64,000 nucleotides of DNA from Cephalotus follicularis (GCA_001972305.1 BDDD01005778.1:1-64000); one strand, 5' to 3'; counted from the first letter of the stretch, positions 10,961-23,325 are shown. Program-made: numbers and translations. The notes: generated by a model not told the origin, from the letters alone.

Positions 10961-11332
10961 TGCAGGCCTGGCTTGTGTTATGTCGTGTTGTGTTGTGTGG
11001 TGTTGGCATCCCTTGCCCAGGACCCCTGGAAAGACGTAGTGTTACGTTCTCTGCCCTGGCTCCCTCCCCTGGCATGTTCCTTTAGTGGAACGATGCGTTT
11101 GGACAGTGGTTGTGGTGCGTGTTACCTCTAGTTAAACGGTGAGTTTTGGAATGGTTTTATGTAAGGGATATTTACAGTTATGCCATTTCCTATTTTATTT
11201 CTTCCCTGCCATGTGTTTTGGCGTTGTTTCTTCTGGCATGCGTGGCGCTTTTTGCTTAGAGGAGATGGGAAAATCCTCATTTCTGTCGGGCGATTCGTCC
11301 GAGGTGGTTATCGTGAGGGACGGGTCGTCACA

Positions 11333-11697
11333 AGTGGAATCTGAAGCCAACCATGTCATAATTTGTGCCATAAACTCTAGTGAATTTAATAGAGTTTCAT
11401 CTTGCATTTTTGCTAAAGAAATGTGGGATAGACTCGAAGTTACCTACGAAGGTATAAACCAAGTAAAAGATGCAAAAATAAGTATGTTAGTTCATGACTA
11501 TGAATTGTTCTCAACAAACGAAAATGAGGACATTAAATCTATGTTTTCTAGATTTACGAATATTATTAATGTTTTGCAATCGTTAGATAAAACTTTCTCT
11601 AACAGTGAATTGGTGAGAAAGATTCTTAGGTGCTTGCCAAGATCGTGGCTGCCCAAGGTAACGGCAATCGAAGAAGCCAAGAATCTCAACCTTCTTC
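11333..11697 (+). pseudogene. Sirevirus-like Copia gag, 5' fragment
   Basis: Encodes part of a Copia gag of the UBN2 type: NHVIICAINSSEFNRVSSC, then AKEMWDRLEVTYEG and KISMLVHDYELF. Gag proteins of this group assemble the particle that packages the element RNA. The N-terminal part of gag is absent; the sequence to the left is solo LTR I and, before that, LTR. The fragment ends at 11697, where the Gypsy B complex begins, and gag resumes at 28459, with TCTTC duplicated on both sides. Within this piece the frame is open. Confidence 0.85.
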
Positions 11698-12042
11698 TGT
11701 AACGCCCCTGACCCGAGCCCACTAAAAGCTCAAAGCGAACCTCGAGGATCGATCGCGTTACGTTGGGGGTGAAACGTTACATCCTTTGGTACTCTTCTCT
11801 AAAAGTACATAACATCATAAATTTCATGTCTTGCAACATAATACATAATCTTAAATTCATACTTTACACATAATGTAACGCCCGATATTTTCCTGAATGT
11901 AATATTTTGATTTATGATGTAATCTTAAACTTGGAATAATGAGACTGTTGAGCTTTTGGACTCAAAAGATGCTTGCAAACCCTGCTTATGGACTTAGAAA
12001 TGGAGTGTGTATGTTAAAGCTTGAAACGGCGCTGTTTTGGCC

Positions 12043-12200
12043 AAAAGACATCGACGTCTTTTGGAAAGACGTCGACCCCTTTGTGAGCTAGGGCACACGT
12101 GAATGCATGGGCATGCACGTCGACTCGGGAAGGAGGCATCGACACCTTCTTACGATTGGACAAAGACATCGACGTCCAAGAAAAGACGTCGACGCCTTTG
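12043..12200. repeat. TCGA palindrome array, type I, LTR A2 proximal slot
   Basis: Clear doublets: ACATCGACGTCTTTT with GACGTCGACCCC (spacing 21) near 12047-12083, and ACATCGACGTCC with GACGTCGACGCC (spacing 20) near 12166-12200. A weaker pair lies between them. Confidence 0.88.
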
Positions 12201-12939
12201 CATGAATGGCCAGCACGTTCTTCATCGGCAGAACATCATGCAAGGGGGATTTGTTTAGGGGCTTACCTAACGCCTTTTTGAGTACTTTGTGGTGTGTTGT
12301 GCATGTGGGTGTGTTGCCAGAACATGCCCTCACATGATTCATGCAAGGGGGAATCCTCACCTGCTACCTACACTGTAAAGAATGGTTAAAGAATGTAAAA
12401 GAAATGCAAAAAAGGAGTAGGTGAGAGAGAGTTGGAATGTGGCTGTCAAATGCCAGAAGGAGGATGTCGGGGGAGAGCCTTCTGCATAAAGGACACCCTC
12501 CCCACTTGTCTCTCTCGTTTTACAACACCAGAAGAGAGAGAGAGAGTGAAACAGTGACTGTGTGTATTCCACCATTGTTGAGCTTGGACCTTGGACCTTG
12601 GAGCTACTGGTGCAGCTACGAGACGGACCTGGAGGAGCTGCTGTGACTTCGTGGGATACTAAAAGAGGTGGACTTTTGGTTTCTAACTTGAAGCCAGAGG
12701 TAGGGGAAAGCCATACTGTAATTTTGGGTTTGACATTAATACATGGTCTATGGTTTTGGGGTGTATAAAAATGCATGTTTCTTGTACTGGTTTTGCTACT
12801 GGACTGATGCCATGACATGATAGATATGTTTGGAGTATATGTGTGTTGGTTGTTGCTATGAAAACCCGTTATTATGCATGATTGCGGATTGTTATGACCA
12901 CTGTTCGATGAATCGTGAGGTTGAAGACGACCCCTGTCA

Positions 12940-13222
12940 AAAAGACATCGACTTCTTTATAATGACATCGACGTCTTTTATGTTTTACCAAGTTACTGAC
13001 TGAGAGGGATCGACGTCTTTGGGAAGACATCGACACCCCAGGCTGCTTACCTGGTTTCTGTTGAAAAAGGCATCGACGCCTTTTAGTTAGACATCGACGC
13101 CATTGCATGATACACTGTCGTTTGAGGTTCCTTCTGTAAAAGAACACGCTGACACTGAGGCTTGGATTTCGACGCATGACTCGAAGACATCGACGTCTTT
13201 GGGAAAGACGTCGACGTCTTTG
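12940..13222. repeat. TCGA palindrome array, type I, LTR A2 distal slot
   Basis: Four doublets with spacings 20, 20, 21 and 21 bp. The last contains the perfect palindrome AAAGACGTCGACGTCTTT at 13204-13221. Confidence 0.9.
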
Positions 13223-14159
13223 TTACTGTTTGGAGATTTCTTCATCGGATGACACGGAACGATCCCAATTCTTATTTGGGTGCATTTGAGCATATGTATG
13301 CATTGCATATGTACTGTTTACTGCCTGATTGTGTACCGTTAGAGCATTGTTTAAGATTTCAAAAGCGTTGCTACTTTAGAAATGCAAAAATGAGCTCGGA
13401 ACGAGATATTTTGAGTATGAAAATATGTATTGATCAAATAAACGTATTTTCAACCGAACGGATAAACAATTTACACTACTGAAACTGTTACTGATATTTC
13501 CTACTAAAAATACTTATTTTCAAATGTTGTCAATTTTGGAAACATTTTGGAAAATAACTGCCTGTTGTTGATCAAATCGATCATTACTGTTTACTGTACT
13601 GTTACTGTTTAAATGCACTGTTTGCTCTGTGAATTGAAAACATTTTATTTGAAAACAACATTCAAAGGAATGAGCTCAAAATAGCTCAGTAAGGTGTTTT
13701 TATAGTAAACACATTTCATCATAACATTTTTCTAGTCAATACATATAACTAGAACATTTCGTAAAGCATATCACTTTTCTAATTACAAACTCGTAACTAG
13801 AACATTTCATAAACATAGAAGTCATAAAAACCTTAATGAACCCTTTACACCGCTTCATCGGGGCATTGTGCACTCCCCGACTACTATCCTTACATCACAT
13901 GCAAGCATCTCGCTCCATTAACATTGAGCATCTCGCTCCATTCCCCTTGGATCGCAATCCAAGGGCGGTTCATTCATCATTTACTTTGAGTGATCAGCTC
14001 AAAGCAATCATAAAAATCATTTCATACCATTTCTTTCACAATTCATAAACCTTTTCTCTTCATTTGAGTAATTGATTCAAATGAGTTCATAAAAAAAACA
14101 ATTTTGCATAGCTTTTCTAAAACTGATAATTTATATAGAAATAAGCATTTTCAGATAAA

Positions 14160-14640
14160 ACGTAAAACATAAACATTAAAGTAGACATCTTTATGAATTC
14201 AGAAAGCTCAAGATCATAACAATTGGTTGAGAATTGAATCCGTTATGAATTTTTGAAAGTGGCTGGTTCCATATGAAAATAGGGCATGAGCAGTAAAATG
14301 AAACATCAATTCTTATCAAGAATTCGATAGAATTTCAAGATACATAAAACATAACAGTTAAAGAGTACATCTTAGTGTTTTCAAAACATCCAACCATTTA
14401 ATTTTTCATCAAGAAACGAGCAATATATGATTTAAGGAAGTTTCTGCATAATCCAGGAATAAAACAGTACCCAAACAGCAATATAAAACATGAATTTTCA
14501 TCAAGAAAACGATAGAATCTTGAAACATGCAAAGGATAAAAGTTGAAGAGGACATCCTAACATTTCAGAACTTCCAACCATTGAAAAATTCATCAAGAAT
14601 TGAACAATATATCAATAGAACAATCTTCTACATAATTTTG
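14160..14640. repeat. ~182 bp tandem repeat in the B LTR
   Basis: Three degenerate units. The landmark AACATAACAGTTAAAG (variants) followed by ACATCT or ACATCC recurs near 14165, 14347 and 14532. The same repeat is present at about 26515-26995 in the other B LTR, and two units occur near 62455 and 62637. Confidence 0.75.
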
Positions 14641-15027
14641 AATCAAAACAGAGGAAGCTTTGACATAAATGGGTATAGAATTTCCTTACTTTGCTTTAAA
14701 ATTTCTTTCTCTTTTGTTCTCCCACGAATTCTCCACTTCACTCTCAGCAGGAGCACTTTCCTTCTCAGCCAAAATGACTGAGTTCAACCCTCTTTGTCAT
14801 TAAATAGAAGGATTACTTGGGAGGTAAGTCTTCTCCCCTTCTCACACAACTCAACTCTCTCTCTTGGCAGCCCATGTGATCAAATTCAACCAATCCAGGT
14901 GATGACACTTGTTAGATCATCTGATAACATCTCATATCATCCTCCCCGGGCCTTCCACGAGTCCAAAATTAAAGATTTTCACTCACAAAATGCCAAAAAG
15001 GCAGATTTTGCATTTTGTCTGTAGCTC

Positions 15028-15292
15028 AAAGCGTCGACGTTTTCTCCCTAAGCGTCGCCGGTCACGGGCTTGACCTGAGTTGTCCACTTCTATCCCGACT
15101 AAAGCGCTGACGCTTTCTTACAAAGCGTCGTCGCTTTATGTCTTCATCCAGGTCAACTGACACACTTGACTTTAACGCGTCAATGTTTACAATTAGAGCG
15201 TCGTCCGTTTCCTAAAGCGTCGACTCTTTCAATAAAACTGTCGGCGCTTTAGACATCTTTGTCAACTCTTAACTTTTTAGATTGACGCTTTC
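15028..15292. repeat. TCGA palindrome array, type II, B left LTR
   Basis: Four doublets with cores TCGA, TCGC, CTGA, TCGT, TCAA or TCGG and flanks AAGCG/CGCTTT. All four spacings I measured are exactly 21 bp. It lies 200-470 bp from the LTR 5' end on the coding strand. Confidence 0.88.
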
Positions 15293-15334
15293 AACATGAC
15301 GTTCATTCAAAACAAATAGCCAATTTCAATTTCT

Positions 15335-15415
15335 TCCGGGGGAGCTGCCCCTGAGCCCCTGCCCGCTGACCAGGCAGCGGGACCCCTCGTCCGCTCACCG
15401 GGGAGCGGAACCCAA
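15335..15415. repeat. GC-rich inverted repeat block in the B LTR
   Basis: Contains CCGCTCACCGGGGAGCGG and GGGGGAGCTGCCCC, which can form stable hairpins. A longer version is at about 27685-27775 in the other B LTR. Confidence 0.65.
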
Positions 15416-15500
15416 CGGGTCCCTTGAACTATTTGCCAATTTACACAATAGCAATCATTTTCCATAATTAATATCTTAAATGGAAATTTGGGCCATTACA

Positions 15501-15511
15501 ATCTACCCTCC
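15501..15511 (-). other. Polypurine tract of Gypsy B
   Basis: GGAGGGTAGAT on the minus strand, immediately before the LTR start TGTAATGGCCC. Confidence 0.7.
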
Positions 15512-15571
15512 TTACAAAAATTTTTTCCTCAAAATCTGTTATACATTAGACTTAAAAAGGTGAGGGTACTC

Positions 15572-16874
15572 TTATCTCATGGTGCCTTCCAACTCCCAGG
15601 TGGCTTCTTCAACTTCGTGGTTTTTCCATAAAACTTATACTAACGGAACGATCTTGGTCCGTAAGACTTTTTCTTTGTAATCCAGGATCTCCACTGGTTG
15701 ATCGTTGTATGACAAGTCTTCATGCACTTGAATAGGCTCAACTCTTAGAACATGAGATGGGTTGGCCATATATTTCCGTAGTAGCGATACATGGAATACG
15801 TTGTGTACATGAGATAGACTTGGTGGCAAGGCAAGCTTATACGCAACTTCTCCTATCTTTTCTAAAATCTCATATGGTCAAATGTATCGGGGACTAAGCT
15901 TTCCCTTCTTGCCAAACCGCATCACTCCTTTCCATGGTGATACCTTGAGAAAAATGTGATCTCCCACTTGAAACTGTAGCTCTCTTCGTCTCATGTCCAC
16001 ATAGCTCTTCTGTCTACTTTGCGCCGTTAGGAGGCATTTCCATATCGGCTTCACTCTTTCAGTAGTTACTTGTACCATTTCTGGTCCCAAAAACTTCCGT
16101 TCTCCTACCTCTTCCCAACAGATAGGCGTTCGACATCTTCGTCCATAGAGAGCTTCAAAAGGTGCCATCTGTATGCTAGCTTGGAAACTGTTGTTGTAAG
16201 CAAACTCAATCAGAGTAACATGTTGTTCCCAATTCCCTTGGAAATCTATAACACAAGCACGTAACATGTCTTCCAATGTCTGTATCGTCTGTTCTGATTG
16301 CCCATCTGTTTGCGGATGGTACGCCGTACTAAAATTCAACCTTGTACCCAAAGCATTTTGTAAACTCTTACAAAAGCGTGACGTGAAACGGGGATCTCAA
16401 TCCGAAATGATCGATACTGGTACACCATGTAATCTGATGATCTCTTGTTCATAAATCCTTGCGAGTTGACTCAATGAATGGCTGTCCTTGATTGGTAGAA
16501 AATGAGCCAACTTTGTTAAACGATCCACAATCACCCATATTGCATTATTCCCTTTGCCGGTCCTTGGTAGTCCTGTCACGAAGTCCATACTAATATGCTC
16601 CCACTTCCATTCTGGTATGGGAAGCGACTGTAAGGTTCCTTTCGACAACTGATGCTCAGCTTTCACTTGTTGACAAACAAGACATCTTGACACAAAGTCC
16701 GCAATTTCTCTTTTCATATTATTCCACCAATAGAGAACTCGCAAATCTCTATACATCTTTGTACTTCCACGGTGTACTGAGAAATTTGAACTATGTGCTT
16801 CCTCATTAGTTCCTGGAACGCATAATCTTCTATCGAATCTCAATACGTTGTCGGCTCCCAAGTTGAAGCGCGAT
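15572..16874 (-). pseudogene. Gypsy B integrase and C-terminal chromodomain-like region
   Basis: From right to left: HHCC zinc finger (EAHSSN, SVHRGSTKMY, CLVCQ), core with Asp (MDFVTGLP), Asp (VSIISD) and Glu (DGQSEQ), then the LSPRYI and VFHVSLLRKYM blocks and a chromodomain-like tail (ATWELEG). All three catalytic acids are visible. In-frame TGA codons interrupt it after SIISD (near 16395), where related elements have Arg, and after LSPRYI (near 15880), where the copy at 28260 has Gly. A stop near 15634 is specific to this copy; the stop at 15572 also occurs in the second copy and may be the natural end. The 5' part of pol continues at 21814, beyond a composite LTR. Confidence 0.9.
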
Positions 16875-18348
16875 TGTCACACCCCGTTCAAGAGAAACGT
16901 AACATTAAAGCGGTAAAGGCAATTAACCTAAAACACAGCTCATGCAAAACCATAAAACTTAAAACTTTTCCAAAGTACAACAGTTGCGGAAGCATAACAG
17001 AACATAAGCTGTAAACTTGTAACGTGCATCCCATACCACATGTAACGCCCCTGATCCGAGTCCACTTTATGCTCAAAGCGAACATCGGGGAGTCGGTGCG
17101 TTACGTGGGGGTGAAACCTTTAATCCTTTAGCAATCTTACCCATTGCTAATATTTATCCAATTTCTCATATATATAACTTACAACTTGTCATACTACAAT
17201 TTAAATATTATACTCTCATTGAAATCATCATATTCATAGTCAACATCGTATATCTACACAGGATCTATCATAAAGCATTACACAGCGGAAAACATTAATT
17301 GATAATGTCATAAACTGTTATACAAAAAGAATGTTATTTCATCACATAATTTCTCTTCGAAATATTACTTATGAACTCCTGCTAAAGCTCGACTTTCCTC
17401 ATTCAATCTCTTCTTGGAAAATTTTAGTTGAAAACAAAACATTGAAAGGAGTGAGCACCAAAATAGCTCAGTAAGAATCATAGTCATAAAAGTTATCGAA
17501 ATCCATTATTTTTGATAATCTTTATCAAAACGTTTCCAGATCATACATTTCAAAACAACATTGAAATTTGTCTGTTAGTTTTAATGAACTAGAATATTTC
17601 ATCTCGAAATCCATTTCTCTGATAATTTCATAACATCAAAACATTTCTAAAATCATATATTTTCTGGTATATATAGTCCAGCCATACTTGGAAACATAAC
17701 TTCTTTGAAAACCATTGTCTTGTATTATTTTATAAAGCCAAAACATTTCACATTCATTTCCTTTTCTGTTCATATCTCATGAAACAGAACATTTTATTTC
17801 TTTTCTCATGAATCATAATATTTCATAAATACTGAGGGGTTGTAAAAACGTAAAGAACCCTGTTGAACCTTCGCTTCACCGGGGCATTGTGCACTCCACG
17901 ATTACTATCATTACTAAGCATGCATGCCTGAGAGCACTCTCCGCTCCTTGACATTGATATTTTACTAGATTAATCCCCCCTGGATCGCAATCCAGTCGTT
18001 GTTCATCTCAGTTTGTTGCATTTTCTCATTTGTAAAAATAATCATTTCTTAATACTTCGAGTGATCAGCTCAAAGCATCCATAAATAACTTTGTACAACA
18101 TTTTCTAGAATTTATATTTCAAACAGAAATATTTTAAAATAGTAATATATAATTTCGTTAAGAAATTGGCAATAATTCAACATAGAATTTAAGAATTTAT
18201 ATAAATTAATATAGACATTTACCACGAATATTGGCAGAAATTTAAAATACAGGAACGTAACAATTATAAAAGATATATAAAAATAAGTTATTTAAATATC
18301 GAGCATAAAATTGCTTAATTGAAATATTAAATTAAAATTAACTTCCTC

Positions 18349-18520
18349 CACTCTGTCAGACGGATATACCGATCATATCGATGGGAAAGTTAAATTAAGT
18401 TGAGTTGATAAAATAAACGGTTGCAACGAGCATAAAATAACTTAATTGAAATAATAATTGAAAATTTAACTTCCTCCACTCTGTCAGACGGATATACCGA
18501 TCATGTCGATGGGAAAGTTA
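18349..18520. repeat. ~119 bp tandem duplication in LTR C
   Basis: The segment with CTTCCTCCACTCTGTCAGAC and GGATATACCGATCAT occurs at about 18350 and again at about 18470 with very few differences. Confidence 0.85.
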
Positions 18521-18887
18521 AATTAAATTGAGTTGTAAAATATCAACATAAAATATTTTAGGAAGGTAGGTAAAATACTTTTGAGTAAAAGAATAGAGTT
18601 TCCTTACATTGCTTTATTCTCCTTCCTTCTTTCTCTACGTTGAAGAAATTTCTACACCGAAATCTCCACAAAATTTTCCTTCCTTCCTTTCTCTTCTCTC
18701 TTTCTCTTTCTCTCTTCTCCTTTCTCTCTTCTTCTTTCTCTCCTTTTCTTCCTCTCTTCTGCCGAATGCACTGAGCAAAGGAGCAGTATTTATAGGGGAG
18801 TTTCAGCCGCCTCAAATTTGTCGTTTTCTCCATCAAGTCGCCACGTGTTCTCTTCTTTCACCCATTGCTTGACACGTGTCCTCTTTC

Positions 18888-19130
18888 TTAAAGCGTCGGC
18901 GGTTAATAACTAAGCGTCACCGCTTAAGCCCTAAAGTGCTGCCGCTTCGCCCTCTAAGCGCTTCCAGTTGACGCGTACAAAGGAAAAATAACGCTTGAAA
19001 GCGTCGCCGCTTTCACCATTACACTATAACAAACTGTCGACGCTTTAAGTCACAATTTCTGACTGTCGACGCTTTATGGCATTTCACCAAACTGTCGACA
19101 CTTTAAAATTGGCAGTTGACACTTTGTGGT
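18888..19130. repeat. TCGA palindrome array, type II, LTR C
   Basis: Doublets AAGCGTCGGCGG with AAGCGTCACCGC (spacing 21) and TGCTGCCGC with GCGCTTCC (22), then single ACTGTCGACGCTTT sites spaced more widely. It is about 95 bp upstream of a TATA-like box on the coding strand. Confidence 0.8.
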
Positions 19131-20424
19131 ACAAAACGCACAACGACAGTGCGCACACAACACCATCTTGGAGTAAGTACAGATCCATTCCAAGTCCAAA
19201 ACAAATATCCAAATTAAATATTATGGTCCCTTGAAATATTTACCAATTACACAATAGCAATAGTCTTTCCATAATTAATATCTTTAATGGAAATTCGGGT
19301 CATTACACCGCACGCTACCCCAAATAATCCGACATTGTTAATCGCCCATAAATGGAGCGTGAATTATAGTACAAGATTAAAATCCTTCAGTAACAAAACC
19401 ATAACAACGGTACATCCGAAAACCATAACCAACATAGGTATAATACAAAGCAGGAGAATCAGAAAAAAAATCAAGAACATAACAACTTGATCTTCCTCCA
19501 TGTCAGTCCAACCGGTCCACTGCATCAATCTGTAAAGTAGGGGGTTAGCTTTTGTCCTCACTCGGCTAAGTCATAAAAGCAGTTCGGAATCAACATTAAA
19601 TGCATGTCATGAAATGAATGCATGAATGATGCAGTGCAGTGGAGACCCCAGTTTATATATATACGAAATTATATATGTTAACAGTACGGTAAATATCAGT
19701 GTTACACATATACGAAATATACGTATGCAGTAACAGTACAATAGTAACCCGGCCAGGGCTACATCAACAAACACAGTAATGTCCGTGAGGGACCAACAGG
19801 CAGTACAGTATGTCCACATAGGACCACAACAACAGTCAGTATGTGTAACGCCGCCATCTCCTGGCCCCACGCTACACTCCCACTCCGGCCCCTACATCAG
19901 GCAACCGAGCGAGGCAACAGTACAGTGAGTTACCCAGCCATACTCCTGGCCCCTAGGTCAACCCTCCACTAGTCGGTGCTGGCAGTCTCCGCCATGCAAC
20001 TAGTGGTTCAAGCACAAACACATAGCAATTCACAGAGGAACCAGTGAATTTAAACAGTAACAGTACAGTAAACAGTAGTGATCGATTTGATCCACAACAG
20101 GCAGGTTATTTCCAAACTGTTTCCAAAAGTGACAACATTTGAAATATATATTTTCAATAGAAAATACCTTTAAACAGTTTTAGTAGTGTGAATTGTTTAC
20201 CAGTTCGTTCGAAAATACGTTATTAATCAATACATATTTCCATACTCAAAATATCACATTCCGAGTTCATATATGCATTTCTAAACATCAAAACTTTAGA
20301 AATCATAAACAATTCACAAACAATATACAATCGGGCAGTAAACAGTGCATATGCAATGCATACAAATGCTCAAATGCACTCTAACAGGAATCGGGATCGT
20401 TTCGCATCGTTCTAGGCAACCAGC

Positions 20425-20700
20425 AGTCCAACCAGTCGACTGGAATCCTCACCAGTCGACTGTTCTAGGTCGAGCAGGATGAGTAGTCGACTGGTTCCTT
20501 CTACCAGTCGACTGACCATTAGGCAGTCGGCTGTTGTTCTTCAACAGCCGACTGTTGCAGTACTCTCACATGAGAAAAATTCCCAGATTTCCATCTTCTG
20601 GGCAGCAGGAAGTATGAGCAGTCGACTGCTTTTCATTGGCAGTCGACTGGTATCAATGAGTAGTTGACCGCCTTCCTTCGGCAGTCGGCTGCTTTGCGAA
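20425..20700. repeat. TCGA palindrome array, type III, distal slot
   Basis: Five doublets of CCAGTCGACTGG-type palindromes (variants CAGTCGGCTG and CAGCCGACTG). Spacings are 20, 21, 21, 21 and 21 bp. Confidence 0.92.
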
Positions 20701-21509
20701 CCAGTGGCATGCAAATCGATCTAACCACTCCAAAAATTCAGGGTAAGTAGATAAATCAACCTCAGGGATAGGAATATAATCACAGGTTGTCATATCATTC
20801 ATATAACAACTCATTAACACTCATTTCATCATGCAAGCCAAAGCCATAAGAGGTTCAACATGCATGCATAATAATCACATTGATTCTCAGTAACAAGCAT
20901 AACAGCTCCCAATAACAGTGGCAATTACGTCCTAAAACCAGTAGCTACAAGTCACATAACCAGGCATTGCAATTCATGGAACATGCAGTAAATTTAAACT
21001 CAAAGTGCCATTACAACTTTCCCCTACCTTTGATTCCAAGTTAGGAATCTGTAAGTCCACCCCTTTTCGTTCCAATCAGTGGCTTTTAGAGCTCCCCAGA
21101 AGCTCCAACTCCAAGTCCAGCAGCTCCAAGGACAGCTCCCAACTTGAGCTCCAAGCTTCAACAATGGACAACCACTCTCTTTTCTCTTTTCTTGTGGTTT
21201 CCTCTCTACTGTCTCTGTGATTCTCAATCCAACAGTACCAGGATGAGGGAGAGTGAGTGGGACGGTTTTATGCAGAGCTTTTCCTCTCTTTCTTCTTCCC
21301 CTCCTCACATGGCACTAAATGCCATAACCTTCCTCTCACATGCAAGCACACACAGACAAGGCCAATTTCTCTGCCCCATGAGGTCCTGCATGATTCACAG
21401 GTGTCTCTTCCTTCCATCCTCTTGGCTGCATGAAGCACAGATGGCCTCCTCTTCCACTGTCAGTTATAACATGTGATTCCTGTCACATGAAATAAAACAG
21501 AGCATGATC

Positions 21510-21665
21510 CAGTCGGCTGCCTTTCCCTGGCAGTCGGCTGGTCGCCTGGCAGTCTGTTGCCAAGTGTCACGACAGTTGGCCAGTCGACAGGTTCATCCCA
21601 CCAGTCGACTGCCCCCATATGCAGCCCTCCAGTCGGCTGGCCCTCCATACCAGTCGACTGCCTCC
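21510..21665. repeat. TCGA palindrome array, type III, proximal slot
   Basis: Three doublets, all with 21 bp spacing. They start about 150 bp from the LTR 5' end on the coding strand, the position held by type I arrays in A1 and A2. Confidence 0.92.
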
Positions 21666-21813
21666 AACATAAACACCAAGTAATCACACTTCTAAGTACA
21701 TAAAAGATTTAAAGCAACATCATCCAATTCAGAAACCCATCTTTTATTAATTCCACAATTCAAAGTACAATTACATTGTGAAATTACATTACATGAAAAT
21801 CTCGGGCGTTACA

Positions 21814-23325
21814 TACTTTTCCATTCTTTACTCCCTCTGCTATTTCCTTAAATTCCAAGTCCTCAATCTGACTTTGATTTATTCTTTCCACTAGAGAAGG
21901 TTGTGCTATGACTTGAAATAGGGAAGCCCCTTCTTCTTGTCTTATCACTTCCAAGTTCATCCGTTGGAAATCTCTTATCAAATCTTCCTGTGTAGTGATC
22001 ACCATAGCTAAGTTCCCCTTACTTTTTCGACTTAGGGCATTTGCCACAACATTCGCTTTACCCGGATGGCATTGAATGGTGCAATCGTAATCTTTGATAA
22101 GCTCTAACCATCTCCTTTGCCTCATGTTTAACTCCTTTTGGGTGAAAATATACTTGAGGCTTTTGTGGTCGGTGAAGATTTCACACTTCGCTCCATATAG
22201 ATAGTGTCTCCAAATCTTCAGCGCGAAGATAACTGCGGCCAATTCCAAATCATGCGTAGGATAGTTCTGTTCATGTGCTTTAAGCTGTCTGGAAGCATAG
22301 GCAATCACTTTTCCTTGTTGTATCAGCACGCAACCAAGTCCTTTGTGAGATGCATCACTATACACCACAAAACTTTCTGATTCCGTCGGTAATGCTAATA
22401 TCGGGGCATTCATCAGCCTTTCTTTCAACTCCAAGAAACTCTTCTCGCATTGATCGGACCACTCGAACTTTACATTCTTATGTGTCAACCTTGTGAGTGG
22501 GTTCGCAATACGAGAGAAATTCTCAACAAACCTTCGATAATAGCCTGCCAGTCCCAGAAAACTCTGTATCTCCGCTACTGAGGTAGGTCTCTGCCATTCT
22601 CTTATCGCTTCTGTCTTAGCAGGATCCACAGAGATGCTCTCCCGTGTGATCACATGTCCCAAGAAGGATACCTCTTCTATCCAGAACTGGCATTTGTTGA
22701 ACATAGAGTAGAGCTGCTCCTTCCGCAGTATCTGTAATACACGGGTTAAATTCTCCTCGTGCTCCTCCCTACTCTTTGAGTATACTAGGATGTCATCAAT
22801 GAAGACTATAACGAACTGATCCAAAAATTCATTGAAGATCTTGTTCATCAAACTCATAAACACCGCTGGAGCATTTGTTAATCCAAACGACATTACCAAA
22901 AACTCATAATGCCCATATATTGCCCGAAAAGAAGTTTTCGGTATATCCTCTTTCTTCACTTTCACTTGATGGTAGCCCGATCGAAGATCAATCTTCGAGA
23001 TGAATCAAGCGTTCTTGAGTTGATCAAACAAGTCATCAATCCTTGGTAGTGGGTACTTGTTCTTAATGGTGACTTGATTTAACTCTCGGTAGTCTATGCA
23101 GAGTCTCATTCTCCCATCCTTCTTTTTCACAAACAGTACCGGTGCACCCCATGGTGATACACTCGATCGGATAAATCCTTTATCCAAAAGATCTTGTAAT
23201 TGATCCTTCAACTCTTTCAGCTCAGCCGGTGCCATGCAGTAAGGGCTCTTTGAAATAGGAGTTGTTCCTGGTACCACATCAATAGTAAACTCCACTTCTC
23301 GATCCGGTGGCATACCAGGTAAATC
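21814..23325 (-). pseudogene. Gypsy B reverse transcriptase, RNase H and start of integrase
   Basis: Right to left: the PPDREVEF linker, RT with [15 protein letters not shown], the catalytic box [12 protein letters not shown], then RNase H with [21 protein letters not shown] and [10 protein letters not shown], and the first residues of integrase. In RNase H the usual Asp of the VVADALSR block is Asn here, so a conserved acidic residue is lost. In-frame stops occur near 23326 (TAA) and 23003 (TGA). The frame is cut at 21813 by the composite LTR and resumes as integrase at 16874. Confidence 0.93.

Larger units (their letters stand above)
8749..11332 (+). mobile_element. Solo LTR I (2584 bp, Gypsy I/E group)
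   Basis: Starts TGTAATACCCCGTACC and ends GACGGGTCGTCACA, with a perfect target duplication AGTGG (8744-8748 and 11333-11337). It lies inside Sirevirus-like element 2. Its 3' half (about 10640-11150) is similar to the reverse complement of the E LTRs, including the CATG palindrome array, so I and E are related families. Apparent frames such as 9437-9688 and 10574-11085 are compositional and have no known domain. Confidence 0.92.
11874..13634 (+). mobile_element. LTR A2, truncated A-family LTR inside the B left LTR
   Basis: Starts TGTAACGCCCGATATTTT and resembles A1 in its first half. It stops near 13634 without the GGGTGTGACA end. B LTR sequence resumes there, missing about 200 bp relative to the other B copy, so one deletion removed the 3' part of A2 together with adjoining B sequence. 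Two TCGA arrays lie inside it. Confidence 0.82.
11698..15500 (-). mobile_element. Gypsy B left (3') LTR, interrupted by A2
   Basis: On the minus strand it reads TGTAATGGCCC...GGGGCGTTACA. It matches the LTR at 25591-27876 along its whole length apart from the A2 insert (11874-13634) and a short deletion at the right A2 junction. It contains a tandem repeat, a TCGA array and a GC-rich inverted repeat. Confidence 0.9.
17041..19307 (-). mobile_element. Solo LTR C (2267 bp, Gypsy B-related)
   Basis: The plus strand reads TGTAACGCCCCTGATCC to GGGTCATTACA. The flanks are CCACA (17036-17040) and CCGCA (19308-19312), a target duplication with one transition. It shares with the B LTRs the block GGGCATTGTGCACTCC and the GAGCTATTTT/AGCTCAGTAAG region, but lacks the GC-rich hairpin. 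A TATA-like CTATAAATAC (minus strand, about 18788-18797) lies just downstream of its palindrome array. Confidence 0.85.
16875..21813 (-). mobile_element. Composite A/D-type LTR inside Gypsy B pol
   Basis: The ends are TGTCACACCCCG (16875) and CTCGGGCGTTACA (21813). The flanking bases differ (GCGAT and TACTT), so there is no target duplication. The first ~165 bp (16875-17040) match the start of LTR H at 60857. LTR C follows, and the remainder (19308-21813) is an A/D LTR whose start overlaps the same conserved TGCATCCCATAC-like region again. It therefore looks like two LTR pieces joined around LTR C by recombination. The part from 19308 carries two type III palindrome arrays and the conserved A/D block (19546-19578). 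Confidence 0.78.

Noticed and set aside
10574..11085. Overlapping frames of 90-169 codons, one Cys/Arg-rich
   Set aside because: They are all made by the 15 bp CATG repeat in solo LTR I; a repeat whose length is a multiple of three opens several frames at once.
18558..18872. Frames on both strands over a CT-rich stretch
   Set aside because: Low-complexity pyrimidine tract (TTCTCTTTCTC) in the LTR C leader region. No domain, and both strands are equally open.
20425..20700. Regularly spaced short repeats resembling a CRISPR array
   Set aside because: The repeats are ~10-18 bp palindromes in doublets inside plant LTRs, with no cas genes, no ~30 bp repeats and no constant repeat-spacer unit.
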